Below are positions 1-11,100 of a stretch of 64,000 bases of DNA, one piece after another; within the stretch, counting starts at the first letter, position 1; the number at the start of each line of letters is the position of its first letter. The notes under the pieces were generated by a model. The model had not been told where the DNA came from. It saw only the letters and a program-made list of their open reading frames with translations, and made no database searches. Both the position numbers and the translations under genes were made by a program. Origin of the DNA: Tetraselmis striata (Eukaryota; Chlorophyta; Chlorodendrophyceae; Chlorodendrales; Chlorodendraceae); assembly GCA_006384855.1 (NCBI GenBank), contig VCJN01001948.1, forward strand, positions 124,001 through 188,000. Reading direction: 5' to 3'.

Positions 1-688
1 AGGGGCCGGAAAGCCATAGAGGCCGACCCGCGAAGATTTTGAGAGAACGGAGGGCAAGAGGGAGTGGCTGTCGCGGCGCGAACCCAAGGTGGCTGCGCCG
101 CGACAAAGGAAGATGGGGAAAGACAAGCCCCCCTGGTGCTTTTAGGCACACGACAAACTAAGGAGCATGCGGGAGCGGCGCTTCACGGGATGACTGCGTC
201 GGGCAACCGCGCGCCGGGTGGTGCCGGGTGGGCGTACGACAACTTCTTGGACGATGAAAACGCCTACTTCTTTTCATGCAGCTCCTCGGGCGGTACGGGC
301 ATACCACGTAGACATACTAGCACCGTACTTGTGTCGTATCGCGCATGCTAATAAGTAGACAAGGGAAGAGCAAACCCCAACATGGCCCATCTACGAGTAG
401 TAAACATTTCAAGGGAGGGAGGGGGCGCAAGCACATTGCCTGAGAATCGTGGGTTCCGGCCGCAAGGCGGCGGTTAGGCGGGAGATAGAGCAGCGACCGC
501 CCTTGAGAAAAATGGCTGGCTATCGTCGCACGGCGGGGCTCGCGAATGGCGGGGGGGGGGGGGGGGGGGGGGGGAGATGGACGAGGAAGTCCGTAGCCGC
601 CACTATCTCCCTGGCTGCAAGTTACGACGGGCAGGGCTGCGGCAGGGGGCAGCCCAACGAGCCAAGCGTGCATCGACGGCCCTCCAAA
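1..688. other. No recognisable gene; G24 homopolymer
   Basis: GC-rich sequence with short overlapping open frames on both strands, none of which resembles a family I know. A run of 24 G lies at 551-574. The frame at 64-351 (95 codons) is open but gives no domain signal, so I do not call it a gene. Confidence 0.5.
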
Positions 689-985
689 GCCGACCAGCTG
701 CGTGCCCATGCCGCAAGACCGATCGGGAACACAGTAGTGCAGTGGCGGCCCGATGGTGCCGACCAGCTGCGTGCCCGGGCTAGGAAGCATTTGGGGCACA
801 AGCAACGTGCGGCTGCGGCTCGTTGGTATCAACCGGTTGCGTGCCCCGGCCGCGGAAGTGACCGGGACATGCGGTACAGTGGTGGTCCGTTGGCGCTGAC
901 GAGCTGCGTGCCCGGAGCTGCGAAGTAGCCGGGGCACAACGTGCCGAGGTGGCTAGGCGGTGCCGACCTGCTGCGTGCGGTGGCG
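689..985. repeat. Minisatellite, about 5 units of 66-70 bp
   Basis: The core gccgaccagctgcgtgccc recurs near 689, 758, 828, 895 and 961 with substitutions, giving a 66-70 bp period. The units between cores are clearly related but diverged. Frames through it are low in information and probably not coding. Confidence 0.75.
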
Positions 986-1945
986 ACCTAATGTCGCCGC
1001 TGCCAATGCGTGTCCGGCGGCCGTCCCCGCCGGCCCGCAGCTACGCCAACCTGCGGCTAGCGGCGGCGGGCGAGCTGGGGGGCGCGGCTCCGGCGAGGGA
1101 GCGAGGTGGCGGGCGCGTCGGCGGCGGAGGTGGTGGCCGAGGCCGCGCTGGAGGGAGGGGAAAATCGCACCCGCGTAAAGAGCGGCCAAAAACGACCGTC
1201 AGAATCTCCCGGGTAACCCACGCCTGGATCAACGTACAATTAAAGTAAGGAGGTGCCAGGGACCAACATGAGGTGGTGGAGAAAGCCATAGCCACATACC
1301 ATGACTTGCTGGAGTCAGGGAGGTGAGGCAGGTGCCGATTACATATGGCGTAGGGGATGTTGACCGCCACAAGGGCCGAGACGTGTCGTGGATGGCCGGT
1401 TCTGGACCGCACCTGCCCGGATCGCCGCCGGCCAAGCTCCATCTGCCTCACGCAGCAGCTCCCCGACTGCTGGCTAGCGCCCCGGGGTGCTGGTGAGGCC
1501 CGTCCGGGCCTCGCGGACCCCTCCGGATACCGGGCAGTAGCAGCTGGAGGCACTAACGGAACATTCTCGAGGGGAAGCAGAGAAATGATTGGATCCGGGG
1601 CTAGGACTGGCATGAAATCGCTTGAATGCGTAATCAATTCCATGGTTTGTATTGACCGTCCGGAAGGCGGGTGTGGCCCTGGTATTTATTTTGCGGCGCC
1701 ATGATTTAAGTCCAATTACTCTTGCCGAGTAGCACTCGCGAGGAATCGCCTATATGTAATCCGATTCCCCGTGAACCAAATGATGAGCACCGCTACACTT
1801 TATACAAGGCGGAACCGGGTGTACGGCAGCATAGCGACTAGTTCTACAATAGAGTAGCCCATGCGAGTATCGGGTAATCTTGTGAGTAGTCGTAAGCAAT
1901 GTGCGATCATACGAGTGTTGTACTTTATGCTACTGGTATTTTTCG
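986..1945. other. No gene recognised
   Basis: GC-rich to about 1.6 kb, then AT-richer. Open frames on both strands are low-complexity (Arg/Gly/Pro/Ala) and overlap each other. I see no domain, splice pattern or repeat I can support. Confidence 0.4.
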
Positions 1946-2332
1946 CCGGGACGGGACTGGCACCAGTGAAACCCTTGCAACGTCTCTGCGACGGCCGTTT
2001 AGCGGCCGTCGCTAGGCACCGATCTAGCTACGGAAAGCCATGGGTAGGCGACGCTCCATCACAGTCAACAAGCAAATTGCCGAAGCATTCTGCAAGACGA
2101 ATTGAAGGCCAGTAATGGAATTTCCAACACTGTTGGATTTTTTTTCGCCCCCGGGACAAGACTGGCAGTGAAACCCTTGCAGCGTCGCTACGGCGGCCAT
2201 TTAGGAAGCAATCCAGTTACGGAAAGCCCTGGGGGTAGGCGACGCTCCGTTATAGTCATCACGCAAATTGCCGAAGCATTCTGCAAGACTAATTGGATGC
2301 CAGTGACGGAATTCTTAACACTGTTGGATCAC
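1946..2332. repeat. Two tandem ~195-bp units containing a dispersed repeat
   Basis: Unit 1 (about 1946-2136) and unit 2 (about 2137-2332) share a head with cgcc..gggac..gactggca and gtgaaacccttgca, a middle gtaggcgacgctcc, and a tail gccgaagcattctgcaagac followed by aacactgttggat. The head also occurs, inverted, near 14105-14170 and 62965-63025, so the unit carries part of an interspersed element, probably a degraded DNA transposon or MITE. Confidence 0.7.
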
Positions 2333-2384
2333 AGTCAAAAACACTGCCATGGAAATACCCGGCACTGACCACAAAAGGGCCGCC

Positions 2385-2795
2385 CTACCCGTTTGGGCGT
2401 CGGCCCATACGAGTAATGCGAGTTGGGGCAAGCCCCAACCCGCGGAGCAAAGCATTTCGGGAGTGCGATACATTATGTGCAACAAAGCACGCAATGATGT
2501 GAAGGAGGGCCCGACGCCTTAGCTGGAAAAGCTTCCCATTCCCAGTAAAATCCAGGGCGCCGTGAAGGGAGGGGGGGACCCCGCCCAAAATAAAGGCACT
2601 TAAGTCCTCGGGTGTTGACGCAGTCACCTGGCTACTAATAAAATCCATGAACTCCGGAACTAAAAACCCAAAATTATAACGGTGATACCCCCACCGCGGG
2701 CACTCCACCAACATATGTTCGATAGTCTCAGATTCACCTCCGCCACATACAGGGCAGTGTTCCAAGAACCGCTCAGGCATGGCATGAATCCGGGC
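2385..2795 (-). pseudogene. LINE reverse transcriptase C-terminal fragment (zf-RVT type)
   Basis: About 131 residues on the minus strand open with a zinc knuckle, CPVCGGGESE..H.LVECPRW (CX2C-X10-H-X4-C), the signature found after the RT domain of many non-LTR retrotransposons. The following ~90 residues are moderately hydrophobic and end in RxTRMGRRPNG. No RT motifs lie upstream: an in-frame stop sits a few codons before the first Met, so this is a 3' remnant of a dead copy. A second minus-strand LINE-like piece lies just upstream at 3.2-3.8 kb; whether both come from one insertion is unclear. Confidence 0.6.
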
Positions 2796-3169
2796 TTATC
2801 GGCGGACAGAGGGAAATACTCGGGTGCATAATTGTATCATAATGTGCAGCCCGGCCACAACACCTTGCGGGGACACCCACACCGTACTGTGGCAACGGGT
2901 TCGACGCATAAGACGCATGGACATATATACCCTAGGTTTTATTACGTTTATGTATCTTTTACATCAGGCAGGGCTTAAACATATGCGCACTACAAACAGA
3001 ACTAACATCAACTATGAAAGGTTGCTTGCAAAAGAGAGACATAAGCATGAAACCAAGGTCGAGCAGGAGGCTAGGAAGCCAAGAACAAGGGAGAGCCAAG
3101 GGAACCACGAAGTCGCCAAGCTGCCAAGAACCAAAGGGACCACCGCCCTAGGGTAGACCATCAGCCGTG

Positions 3170-3765
3170 GCGAGGACGCTTGCAACCAATGACCCAGGTC
3201 ATAGCAACACAAGCCGACGAGCGACGCGACGCTGGCGCAGGAGAACCATCACGTCCCGCGCGCGCGGCCGCGACCCCGCCAAGAACGTTGTCTGTATGTG
3301 CCATGTTGACGAGCAAGGAGAAACGGCGGCGCCACGCAGACAAGAGCTGGCCGATTTTTTGGCCAGTGTGTGTGGCTAGCTTTCGCGAGCTCCACCAAGA
3401 AGGCCTCAGCGTGCAGGGCCAGCAAGCCGAACTCGGAAACGGCGAAAGGAACAAAGCGAAGCATGCCGGCGGCGTTTCGGACACCCTCGTCATACTTCTG
3501 GATTTTGTGGCGCTATGCAGCCCGCAATGCATTCGTTGGATCCGAGCTTGACACGCCAAGGATAGGGGCAATGGTGGTATCGACAGCAACCGTGTTCCCG
3601 CGGATACCACCATACCCAAAAAGCCCAACATCGGCCGGCCAGTCGTCGCTGCCCTTCGGAAGAGAAACAAGCACCGACGGGTCCGTGAGGATCTGGACAC
3701 CCACGCCCAGGGCGGACTTCACGTCGGAAAGGCCATGTGCCGCCCACTCGTGTTTATGCTATCAC
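3170..3765 (-). pseudogene. LINE C-terminal nuclease-like domain fragment
   Basis: The minus-strand frame contains, in order, H.HEWAAHGLSDVKSALG, a PADVGLF stretch, VAVDTTIAPILG, then HKIQKYDEGV and RFVPFAVSEFG. This D...DxT...K..KY layout, followed by F.P.....G, is the tail I recognise from reverse-transcriptase proteins of green algae; the spaced D, D and K resemble a PD-(D/E)XK nuclease core. One in-frame TAG falls between the DxT and K segments (codon at 3515-3513), and there is no start codon or RT domain, so this is a remnant. The LINE family is not determined. Confidence 0.5.
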
Positions 3766-3794
3766 TAAAAGGATTGCCTGGATTTATACCAGTA

Positions 3795-3940
3795 CTGGTA
3801 GGCTACCTATGTGATCGCTGTAGGTCATAGGTAGCCTATCTGTCATAGGTACCTATCCTTTGGTAGGATGCTATGGGTGGATGCTACAGGTCATAAGTAG
3901 CCTACCCTGTGGTACGCTACCTATGTGATCGCGATTAGTC
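3795..3940. repeat. Cluster of short palindromic and direct repeats
   Basis: ggtaggctacctatgtgatcg near 3800 recurs as ggtacgctacctatgtgatcg near 3912. Between them lie inverted forms (cataggtagcctat, cataggtacctat). The block can fold into nested hairpins. No protein frame crosses it. Confidence 0.6.
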
Positions 3941-4274
3941 CTCTGCGTTATTCATGTACGATTAAGCGCGGGTAATTACACGATAGCCGAGTAGTAGATA
4001 TTAAAGGCAATATCATCTACTTTATATATGTAATTAATTTTCGAGACACTTGCGGATGATTGTTTTCATTGTGATTGCCGCGGAGCTGCCGGGCTGGATC
4101 GCTGGCCTCTGAGCGTGAGACTAACAAAGGGGCTTAAGCATTAATCCTTAGCGGGTTTAATCGCAGTAATCCTGGCTGGCAGACTGTGACACCCGCATGC
4201 TGGTCAATTTCATCAAGGCTGTGCAGTTGGGGCAAATATGTACGAAAGTACGAGAGATTATTTACAAGTATAAT

Positions 4275-4460
4275 GATCTAAACTAGTTTATGGGGTTTCC
4301 CTCCTTGCCCTAACCGCTTTTTAGCTACAAGTGCTGCTCAGTGGTACGGGAACTAGGCATCTGTTGTTGCGCCCTTTTTGGATGCAGCACGAGTAGACAT
4401 TAAAGCAGCCAGAACAACTGAGCCTGCCATCTTCCAGTTTTCGCTGCGTTCCACGCAGCG
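4275..4460 (+). repeat. Split direct repeat A1
   Basis: This 186-bp repeat starts gatctaaactagtttatggg and recurs as A2 at 7171-7356. It ends in a perfect hairpin: cgctgcgt, loop tcc, acgcagcg (4442-4460). Confidence 0.9.
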
Positions 4461-4540
4461 ATGTAAAAACTGTCTCGTAACCAGTTGCGAGCAAGGTCAC
4501 CCCAGGTTGTTCAAGACCACACCCGGCTCGCCATCCGAGT

Positions 4541-5428
4541 GTGATATTCTCGTCCGTACGTCCGTGCGTTACTATGTCAGATGGAGAAGAACCCGTCGCT
4601 GAGCCGACGCTCAAGTCGTTGCAAGCAGATGTGCGTGCATTGGCTACGGCTGTAGCTCAATTGACGGCTCTTGAGCGTGTTGTTGATGGAGAAGGGGCAC
4701 ATGGCTCTCGCTCCGGGCAGCGCATCGCGGGACAGCCGACAGGCAGCGGGGGAGCCGCAGAGCGCCCCGACTTGCTAGAGCTAGCCCAGAGCGGCCGTGT
4801 CGGAGCAAAATCCGTGAGTGCCGAGGATGACTACCTCGCGGTGCCAGAATTACTGCAGAGAGCAGAGTCTGGTTATGAGGCCGTTCGACCGGTCAGCCGA
4901 GTTCCTGGACTCTTTCCCTTGAGCACCGACCTAACGAACGAGTACCTCAAGCAGGATGACCGGCGCCTGCCGCCCCAGGAGGAGTATCTATGGATGTCGT
5001 GTTTCGGCGCCCACATGGCCGCACTTTTCGTGGCTCCCGACGAGCTGCTGCCCTACGTCCCTGCCACCAACCAGGACTTCACCCCCTACCTCGCGAGAGC
5101 TCGGAACCACGCCGAGGCCATCGACAAGGCGTTTCGGTTTCGTTTGGCCTTCCTGCGGAGGCTAAATGAGATCAAGCGTGTGCACGGTGACCAAGGTGTT
5201 TTGGATGTGCTGCGAGCCCAGCATTTTCAGCCTGCTTCGGAGCATCTGGGTTCCGCGATCTTTGGGGACCTCATGCGGGACTACGAGCGCCGTGTCTTCG
5301 AGGCGACCGTTGCCAGCAGCGCGACAGCAACCGCTACTGCTCGAGTGGTGGCTGCAGCTGCCGGTCGCGGGCGTGGGCGAGGACGTGGCGGTGGTCGTGG
5401 GCGTGGCCGCGAAGGTGAGCACGATTGA
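4541..5428 (+). CDS. ORF1 (gag-like) of the YR element
   Basis: Up to 295 codons; an internal Met shortly after the first (…VTMSDGEEP) is an equally likely start. The N-terminal ~60 residues look like a short coiled coil. A central segment includes HMAALFVAPDELLPYVPATN and a charged helical stretch. The C-terminus is a strong Arg/Gly box (repeated RGRG) typical of nucleic-acid binding. The central segment is shared with a diverged minus-strand copy near 35.7-36.0 kb. I infer a nucleic-acid-binding structural protein; no zinc knuckle or protease is visible. It ends just before the recombinase region. Confidence 0.7.
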   Translation: MIFSSVRPCVTMSDGEEPVAEPTLKSLQADVRALATAVAQLTALERVVDGEGAHGSRSGQRIAGQPTGSGGAAERPDLLELAQSGRVGAKSVSAEDDYLAVPELLQRAESGYEAVRPVSRVPGLFPLSTDLTNEYLKQDDRRLPPQEEYLWMSCFGAHMAALFVAPDELLPYVPATNQDFTPYLARARNHAEAIDKAFRFRLAFLRRLNEIKRVHGDQGVLDVLRAQHFQPASEHLGSAIFGDLMRDYERRVFEATVASSATATATARVVAAAAGRGRGRGRGGGRGRGREGEHD

Positions 5429-5464
5429 CGGTGTGGGGCGCCTTTCGTCGGAGCTGCTGGAGCT

Positions 5465-7087
5465 TTGCGAGGCCACCTTTCGGTGACCGCCGCAAGACGC
5501 ACCCTTGCAGCTCAACGGCGAGATGAGCGCCCCGTGTTAGGGCCTGACCCCCCCACTTTACAGACTTCCTTTAGACCTTCCTCGGTGTGGCGCTTCTCAC
5601 AGTTGCAGCCGAGTGCGGCTCAACCATCCGCACACATGCACATGGCGGCTCAACTAACCGCCTCCCGTACCATTCCACCACAGCGTCCGTCGGTTGTTAC
5701 ACTACGTGTTACAACTGGTTCGCAACGACCAAGTTTCGCGCGGGTACGTTACGCGCGAAAAAGGCGCTACGAGCGCGAAGGGCGCGCAGGGCGGCCCTCT
5801 TACCTGAACCTAGCCCCGCAAACCCGTACCGATGCTACTGCAAACCCGTCCAGCAGCTACCGGCCAACCGCCGGGAACCTAACTGCTGCTGCCGAGTACT
5901 TTGCGAACAGTAGTCGTACCGGTGGAACTCTGTCAGTAAAACGACGCACTTACGTAATTGACGAGCCCGAAGCTGTCGCTCCCTGGGCTGCTTCATTGCG
6001 AGCTCGGCTGCAGGACGCGTTCGGCTCAGACGAGCTGGGCCAGCGGACGCTCGACCTACTCTCCAGGTCCCTCAGCGCTCAGACACTCAAGAGCTATGCC
6101 GGCCGGCTGTCTCAGTTCGCGGAGTTCTGCCACGACTCCGAGAACATCAGCCCGCTGGAGGCGACTACTGCGACTGTCGTTCGGTACGTTGCCTGGATCG
6201 GCGAGCGGGGGCACATCGCCGCTAAGTCACTGCAACCTTACCTGTCTGCGATCAACACGTTCTTCGAGCTGCACAGCCTCGACCCAATCGCCAAGGACAG
6301 CCTGCACTTAACTTCAGCAAGGCGTGGGCTGATGCTGCGTCAGCGCCGACTGGACGCTGCCCCTTTGCGCGTCCCTCTGCCTGCGGATGTGGCTTACCGC
6401 TTCGTCACAAAGGCCGAGCTGATTGTGTCTGCTCCCTACCCAGAGTACCACCACAACTTCCGGGCCCTCCTGGCCTAGGTTGTCAACTTTATGTTCTTTG
6501 CCAGGGGCCTTACTGGCGTGTCCTGTCGAGTGCGAGACGTGCATGTCGACGACTACAACATCACCCTGCAAGTGTACCGCGAGAAGGGTCGCGCTGGCCG
6601 ACGGGGACCCGACGACCTGCACGTACTTCTCCTTCCGGTGTCCGAGCACCCTCGAGTGGCACGTCTCTTGCACCACTTCATCGACAACGTCCAATCTGTC
6701 CCCCTGGTTACTGTTGGCTTGGCTACATCAAACTTCTGGGCTGTCACTGCGGCCGAGCAGTCAAAACCTTGGACTGCGGCTACAATGTCAGACTGGATGT
6801 CTGCAGCCATCAGACTAGTCAACGCTGCCCCCCCTGCTGGCACTTCCTGGACTTCACAAAGTCTTCGCAAGGGCGCAGGTTCTGCAGCAAACGCCATCGG
6901 AGTGCCATTGTCCCACATTCGCTACCAAGGCGGTTGGGCCACTAACTCTGACGTCGTTCTGGACTACATCGACCCCAACGTTCTTCCTTCACCTGGCGCA
7001 TGGTTCTTCTTTGGACACATCGCCCCCCTCCGCCACTTCCAAGTCCAACAGGACTCCGCAGTGGTGGCCTTCCCAGTGCCTCCTTCA
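5465..7087 (+). pseudogene. Tyrosine recombinase of the YR element
   Basis: The region encodes an N-terminal SAM-like segment (QTLKSYAGRLSQFAEFC) and a catalytic domain. Recognisable catalytic-domain motifs are SLRKGAGSAA (the HxLR box with Ser for His), GGWATNSDVV (Trp in place of the second His) and the likely nucleophile Tyr in LDYIDP. This spacing matches phage-integrase-fold recombinases of DIRS-order elements, which insert circular DNA intermediates without target duplication. About one break is present. The nearest match in the window is the C-terminal part at 57.3-57.55 kb in the shorter sibling element. Confidence 0.75.
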
Positions 7088-7143
7088 TGACTTGGCGCTA
7101 CCTCTTCTCCGTCAATCCACCGCTCTCTCCGTTCGCTCAAGAC

Positions 7144-7170
7144 TGGCAAAACCAGACTCAACTTTGAAAT
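7144..7170 (+). repeat. Split direct repeat B1
   Basis: 27 bp starting tggcaaaaccagactcaa and ending aaat, directly abutting A2. B2 repeats it with one or two differences. Confidence 0.85.
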
Positions 7171-7356
7171 GATCTAAACTAGTTTATGGGGTTTCCCTCC
7201 TTGCCCTAACCGCTTTTTAGCTACAAGTGCTGCTCAGTGGTACGGGAACTAGGCATCTGTTGTTGCGCCCTTTTTGGGTGCAGCACGAGTAGAGATAAAA
7301 GCAGCCAGAACAGCTGAGCCTGCCATCTTCCAGTTTTCGCTGCGTTCCACGCAGCG
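7171..7356 (+). repeat. Split direct repeat A2
   Basis: 186 bp, about 97% identical to A1 by eye, including the terminal hairpin at 7338-7356. Confidence 0.9.
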
Positions 7357-7448
7357 CCCCCCGTGACTCCGTTTTCCCTCCACGCTTTCGCTAAACCATC
7401 CTGCCAATTTCGGCTCTTGACCGTGTAAAATAGCCTGCGCGACCTTTT

Positions 7449-7475
7449 TGGCAAAACCAGACTCAAGTTTGAAAT
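7449..7475 (+). repeat. Split direct repeat B2, right end of the YR element
   Basis: 27 bp starting tggcaaaaccagactcaa. It closes the split-repeat structure and marks the right boundary. Confidence 0.85.
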
Positions 7476-7477
7476 CA

Positions 7478-8114
7478 TCGATCTATTTCTACTGGTACAT
7501 CAGAAATAATTTCCTGCTGCCACAGCACGCAGGAGTCGTCCGCATAGCAGCAATAGCCGATATAGCAGGAGTCGCTATTGTACGATCCCCACGGCACTGT
7601 AGCGTGATCCCCATGGCGCGGCGGCACGAAAACTGTGGCGGTGTTCCATGCATGTGTTAATCCCACGGCCATTGGTGCCCGCTGCGCTACCCCCAATGTA
7701 GTAAGCAGTGTCGCCACATTTCATTTTTAATGTATCGGCGTCTTTTAGCGGGGGCATAATGTACACTTCAGCTCCGCTTCGACACACCATGCTATTTTGC
7801 GGCATTCTAGCGCAAACAGTTCTTGGTGGTGGGTGGCCAGGGGGAGGGGGGGGGGGGGCTGCTGAAATCAGATGAGACGCCAGATACCGCGATTATTTAT
7901 TGGAACAGTATATGGGTCGCCTTCTTCCACAATATGCTATATGTATCCGCGCGCCACTGAAGTGCCGCAGTACATACCGGTAATCGTCCATTGTTTCATT
8001 TTAATGTCAACCAGCATAGTCACTATGTACATATTGTGTAAAGAGCAATCTATGTCAGTGTCTATTGAACATGCACTGACCACCGCAAACAAGGCTACCG
8101 CGTCGCTCCCTGCT
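7478..8114. other. Intergenic, downstream of the RAP gene
   Basis: Holds a G tract near 7850-7858 and no convincing frame. It is probably the 3' UTR and flank of the minus-strand RAP gene. I found no TGTAA poly(A) motif in minus orientation here. Confidence 0.4.
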
Positions 8115-11100
8115 TCATGGCGCCGGGGGGAGGATGGACTCCAGGAAGGCGATGCGTTGCGGGCCTGTCACCAGGCCGCGCCACGTCGCCCAGCTCACCG
8201 GCACCACTGCGCCGTACGCGCCGGATGACGCCACCAGCGCACGGCGCGCCGCGGCATGGCCCGTGGGGCGGTGTGGCGCGTTGGCGGCCGCGTCCGTGGG
8301 GCCCTCCAGCAGCAGCGCCACCGCGGGGGCGCCGTCCTCCTGGCTGCCGCCCACCACAAAGTCGACGAGCGCGCCGCAGGGGAGCGTCACCTGCACACCA
8401 GCGGCACGACGATATTGTGAGGCAACCCTCGATTTCTCAGACTATTCTGTCTAATGGCTTGAGGGGTGTGCTCGTACAATGACGCGGAATAAAAAAATTG
8501 TTTAATAAAAGACGGGGATATAAGTGATAAATCATATATAATAACTTACATAAGCGTACCATCTGCTGTATTTGATTGGGTTAGCGGGTTGTCAGAAATA
8601 AATGAATTGTTTGGCAGCAGCGAGTCAGTAATCCCCGCGGTATTTGTGGCATATTCTTGTATACTCCCAGATAGTTTTCTCTGCTTGCAGGGGGTCAATA
8701 AATAAAATGCTAATACGCCGCGATCCCAGAGTGTTGCTAAAGGATGGGAGGCTATATCAAATAAATGACGCACACAGAACGCTCTCACCAGCTCATACGC
8801 AATAGTTCAAGATGTATAGAAGGCATAGTCACAATCTAAAACTCACGAACGTTGAAAACCCCCCAATGCCTGCCTTCATCGACCCCCCCCCCCCCCCCCC
8901 CCGGAACCATCACCATCACCACCATACTCCCCTCTCCCCCTCGAACATGATAAGCACATTCGCATTTAAGACTGCGCACAGCCCCGCTGGCCAACAAAAG
9001 TACGTTACGCCGCTGTATCAAGCGCGCACACCGTCATAGCCTGATCACGTTATGCACACCACTCCATGGACAACACGTGCTCCACAATGGAACACAGCGT
9101 GTTGCCGGCCCACATGACACAAGTGAAGATACACATGAGCTCGCGCGACCCCCCACCACCCCCCATCCCCCCCGGCCCCCGGCCTCCCTATCTTGGGCAT
9201 GCACGCAAACGAGGGCGCACCTGCTGCTGCGTAGCGGGCCGTCCCGCAGCTGTGAGCGCGGCGCGCATGTCGATGGGGGCGTGCGCAGGCATGCCCCGTG
9301 AGCCCCGGGACAGCACTTGCCGGTGGTATGCCGCGGACACCCCCGCCGCCCCCGCCTCCCCCAGCAGCACCGGCAGCGGCTCCACCCCGCATAGCACCAC
9401 GGCTTCGTGCAGGTCAGCCAGCGCGGCGGGCGGCAGCGCGCCCGGCGCCATGGCGCCGCAGGCTACCAGGCTATCGGCTCCGGCGGCCAGCTGGGCGCGC
9501 GACAGTTCGCCGCTGCCGGCCAACGCCCACAGCGTGCCGCATAGCGCGGCTGCAGCGGCGTTAGATGGCTGCTGCGGCTGCCGCGGTAGCATACCCGTGA
9601 GCGCCACCAGGAGCTCTTTCGCCCGAGCAGCAACGGGCGGCGCCGCAGCCACCGGCGGGTCTAAGCCCGCCGCCATGTGCAGCAGCCGGGCGGCCGCCAC
9701 CACCGCCGTCTCCTCATCGCTCACTTCCGCCCACCAGGCGTGCAGCAGCAGTGCGGCCAGCAGGCGGCGCCCCGGGTGGTGCCGGAATAGCGCCAGCAGC
9801 TGCAGCAGCTCCGCGCTCTGTGCGCTGGTGAGGCTCCTGGCGCTGCCGCCGTCGCCAGACTCGGGCGGGCGTAGCAGGTATGGCCCTGCCGCGTCTAGCA
9901 GCCGCTCACCTGCAACGTGAGCGGGTAGATGTCATTAACAGCTGTGTGTGTGTGTGTGTGTGGAGACATATGTAGGTGCCACGGGAGCACCATAGTAGAC
10001 GTCATCAGGGATGTAACACATCATCATATATTGGCGCGCACCTAGCAGACCCCTAATCAGAAGCCCCAAATTGGGCTCGCATGCAATCAATAAGAACACT
10101 CGCTGTAGTTCCGTCGTTTGTAGATTTGACATCTGACAGGCAGGGCAGGTTCTTATTCGCGGTGTTATTAATACCGCGCCGGCATCCGTAGCTAAGTAAC
10201 CGAGATAGTCACACAATATCGTGGAGCATAACGCCATACATTAGCGGGGAGCCACCCTGCTGCACACTGTGCTGCGGGGCGCACCTGGGTAGTGGCCGTG
10301 CGTGTGGTAGGCACGCAGCAGGCGGCACAGCAGCGGGGCACTCAGCTGCCTCCGCGCGCCCCGCCCGTCGTACGCTTCCGCTATCCCCTCGAGCAGCTGA
10401 GGCAGCGCCACCCGGGAGTCAGCATCAAGCCCTGCTGCTGCACGCTCAATGTGTTCTCATCGGCGTCAGCGGCTGCCCGGTGCCCTCTGTACCCCCACCC
10501 ACCTTGCCCCTGACCTCGCGCAGCAGCTCGATGACCGCGATGCTGCGGTGCCCGCTGCGCGCCAGCAGGTCCAGCACGGTGCTCAGCTGCTCGCCCTGCT
10601 CCACAAGCACGATGGCATCCGCCCTTATGGCACGCTTCAGCCAGCCTGTCGTCACGTCGTACGTCGAGCCGTGGCGGCCTGCGGTGGGCGGGGAGGGGGG
10701 CTGAGCTACTTGATGTTCCTCTTGCTGTTCATATCAGAATACTCATTGTTTGAATGTTTCTCACGATGATCGAGCGTTCGCCTGCTTAATGCCGTCAAGA
10801 TAAAATTCTCAACCAACCATCACCGCCAGGATGTAATGCAATGTATGCGATGCATTCCCGTTTTAATGCAAGCGCAAGGTTGGGCTGGTCTTATATCGGA
10901 ACATCGGCTATGGTAGGGTTTTTGGTCTGTGGCTGACCCCCCGCCTGTAGGTCAGGTTCGCATTCGCGGTGTTATCCTTTGTTTGTGTGTGAGTGGGTGT
11001 TTACACCCATGTCCACATATATGTCCACAAACGGGAGGGGGAAGGGCACGAGGGGCGGGAGGAAGGGGGAGGGGGGGGAGACACCTCCCCGATCGGCGAT

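Larger units (their letters stand above)
4275..7477 (+). mobile_element. Tyrosine-recombinase element with split direct repeats (DIRS/TOC-like), no RT seen
   Basis: The layout is A1 (4275-4460), ORF1 (4541-5428), tyrosine recombinase region (about 5465-7087), B1 (7144-7170), A2 (7171-7356), spacer, B2 (7449-7475). This A1-ORFs-B1A2-B2 pattern of split direct repeats is the hallmark of the PAT/Kangaroo/TOC branch of DIRS-order elements, known from Volvox and Chlamydomonas. Those elements normally carry RT-RNase H; here the ~3.2 kb element has only a gag-like ORF1 and a recombinase. A1 and A2 are both 186 bp with about 5 mismatches by eye, so the insertion is fairly young. The element looks nearly whole, with about one break in the recombinase region. 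It could be a non-autonomous derivative or a distinct RT-less lineage. Confidence 0.8.

Noticed and set aside
1041-1643. 200-codon minus frame
   Set aside because: Low-complexity Pro/Arg/Ala stretches and no recognisable motif.
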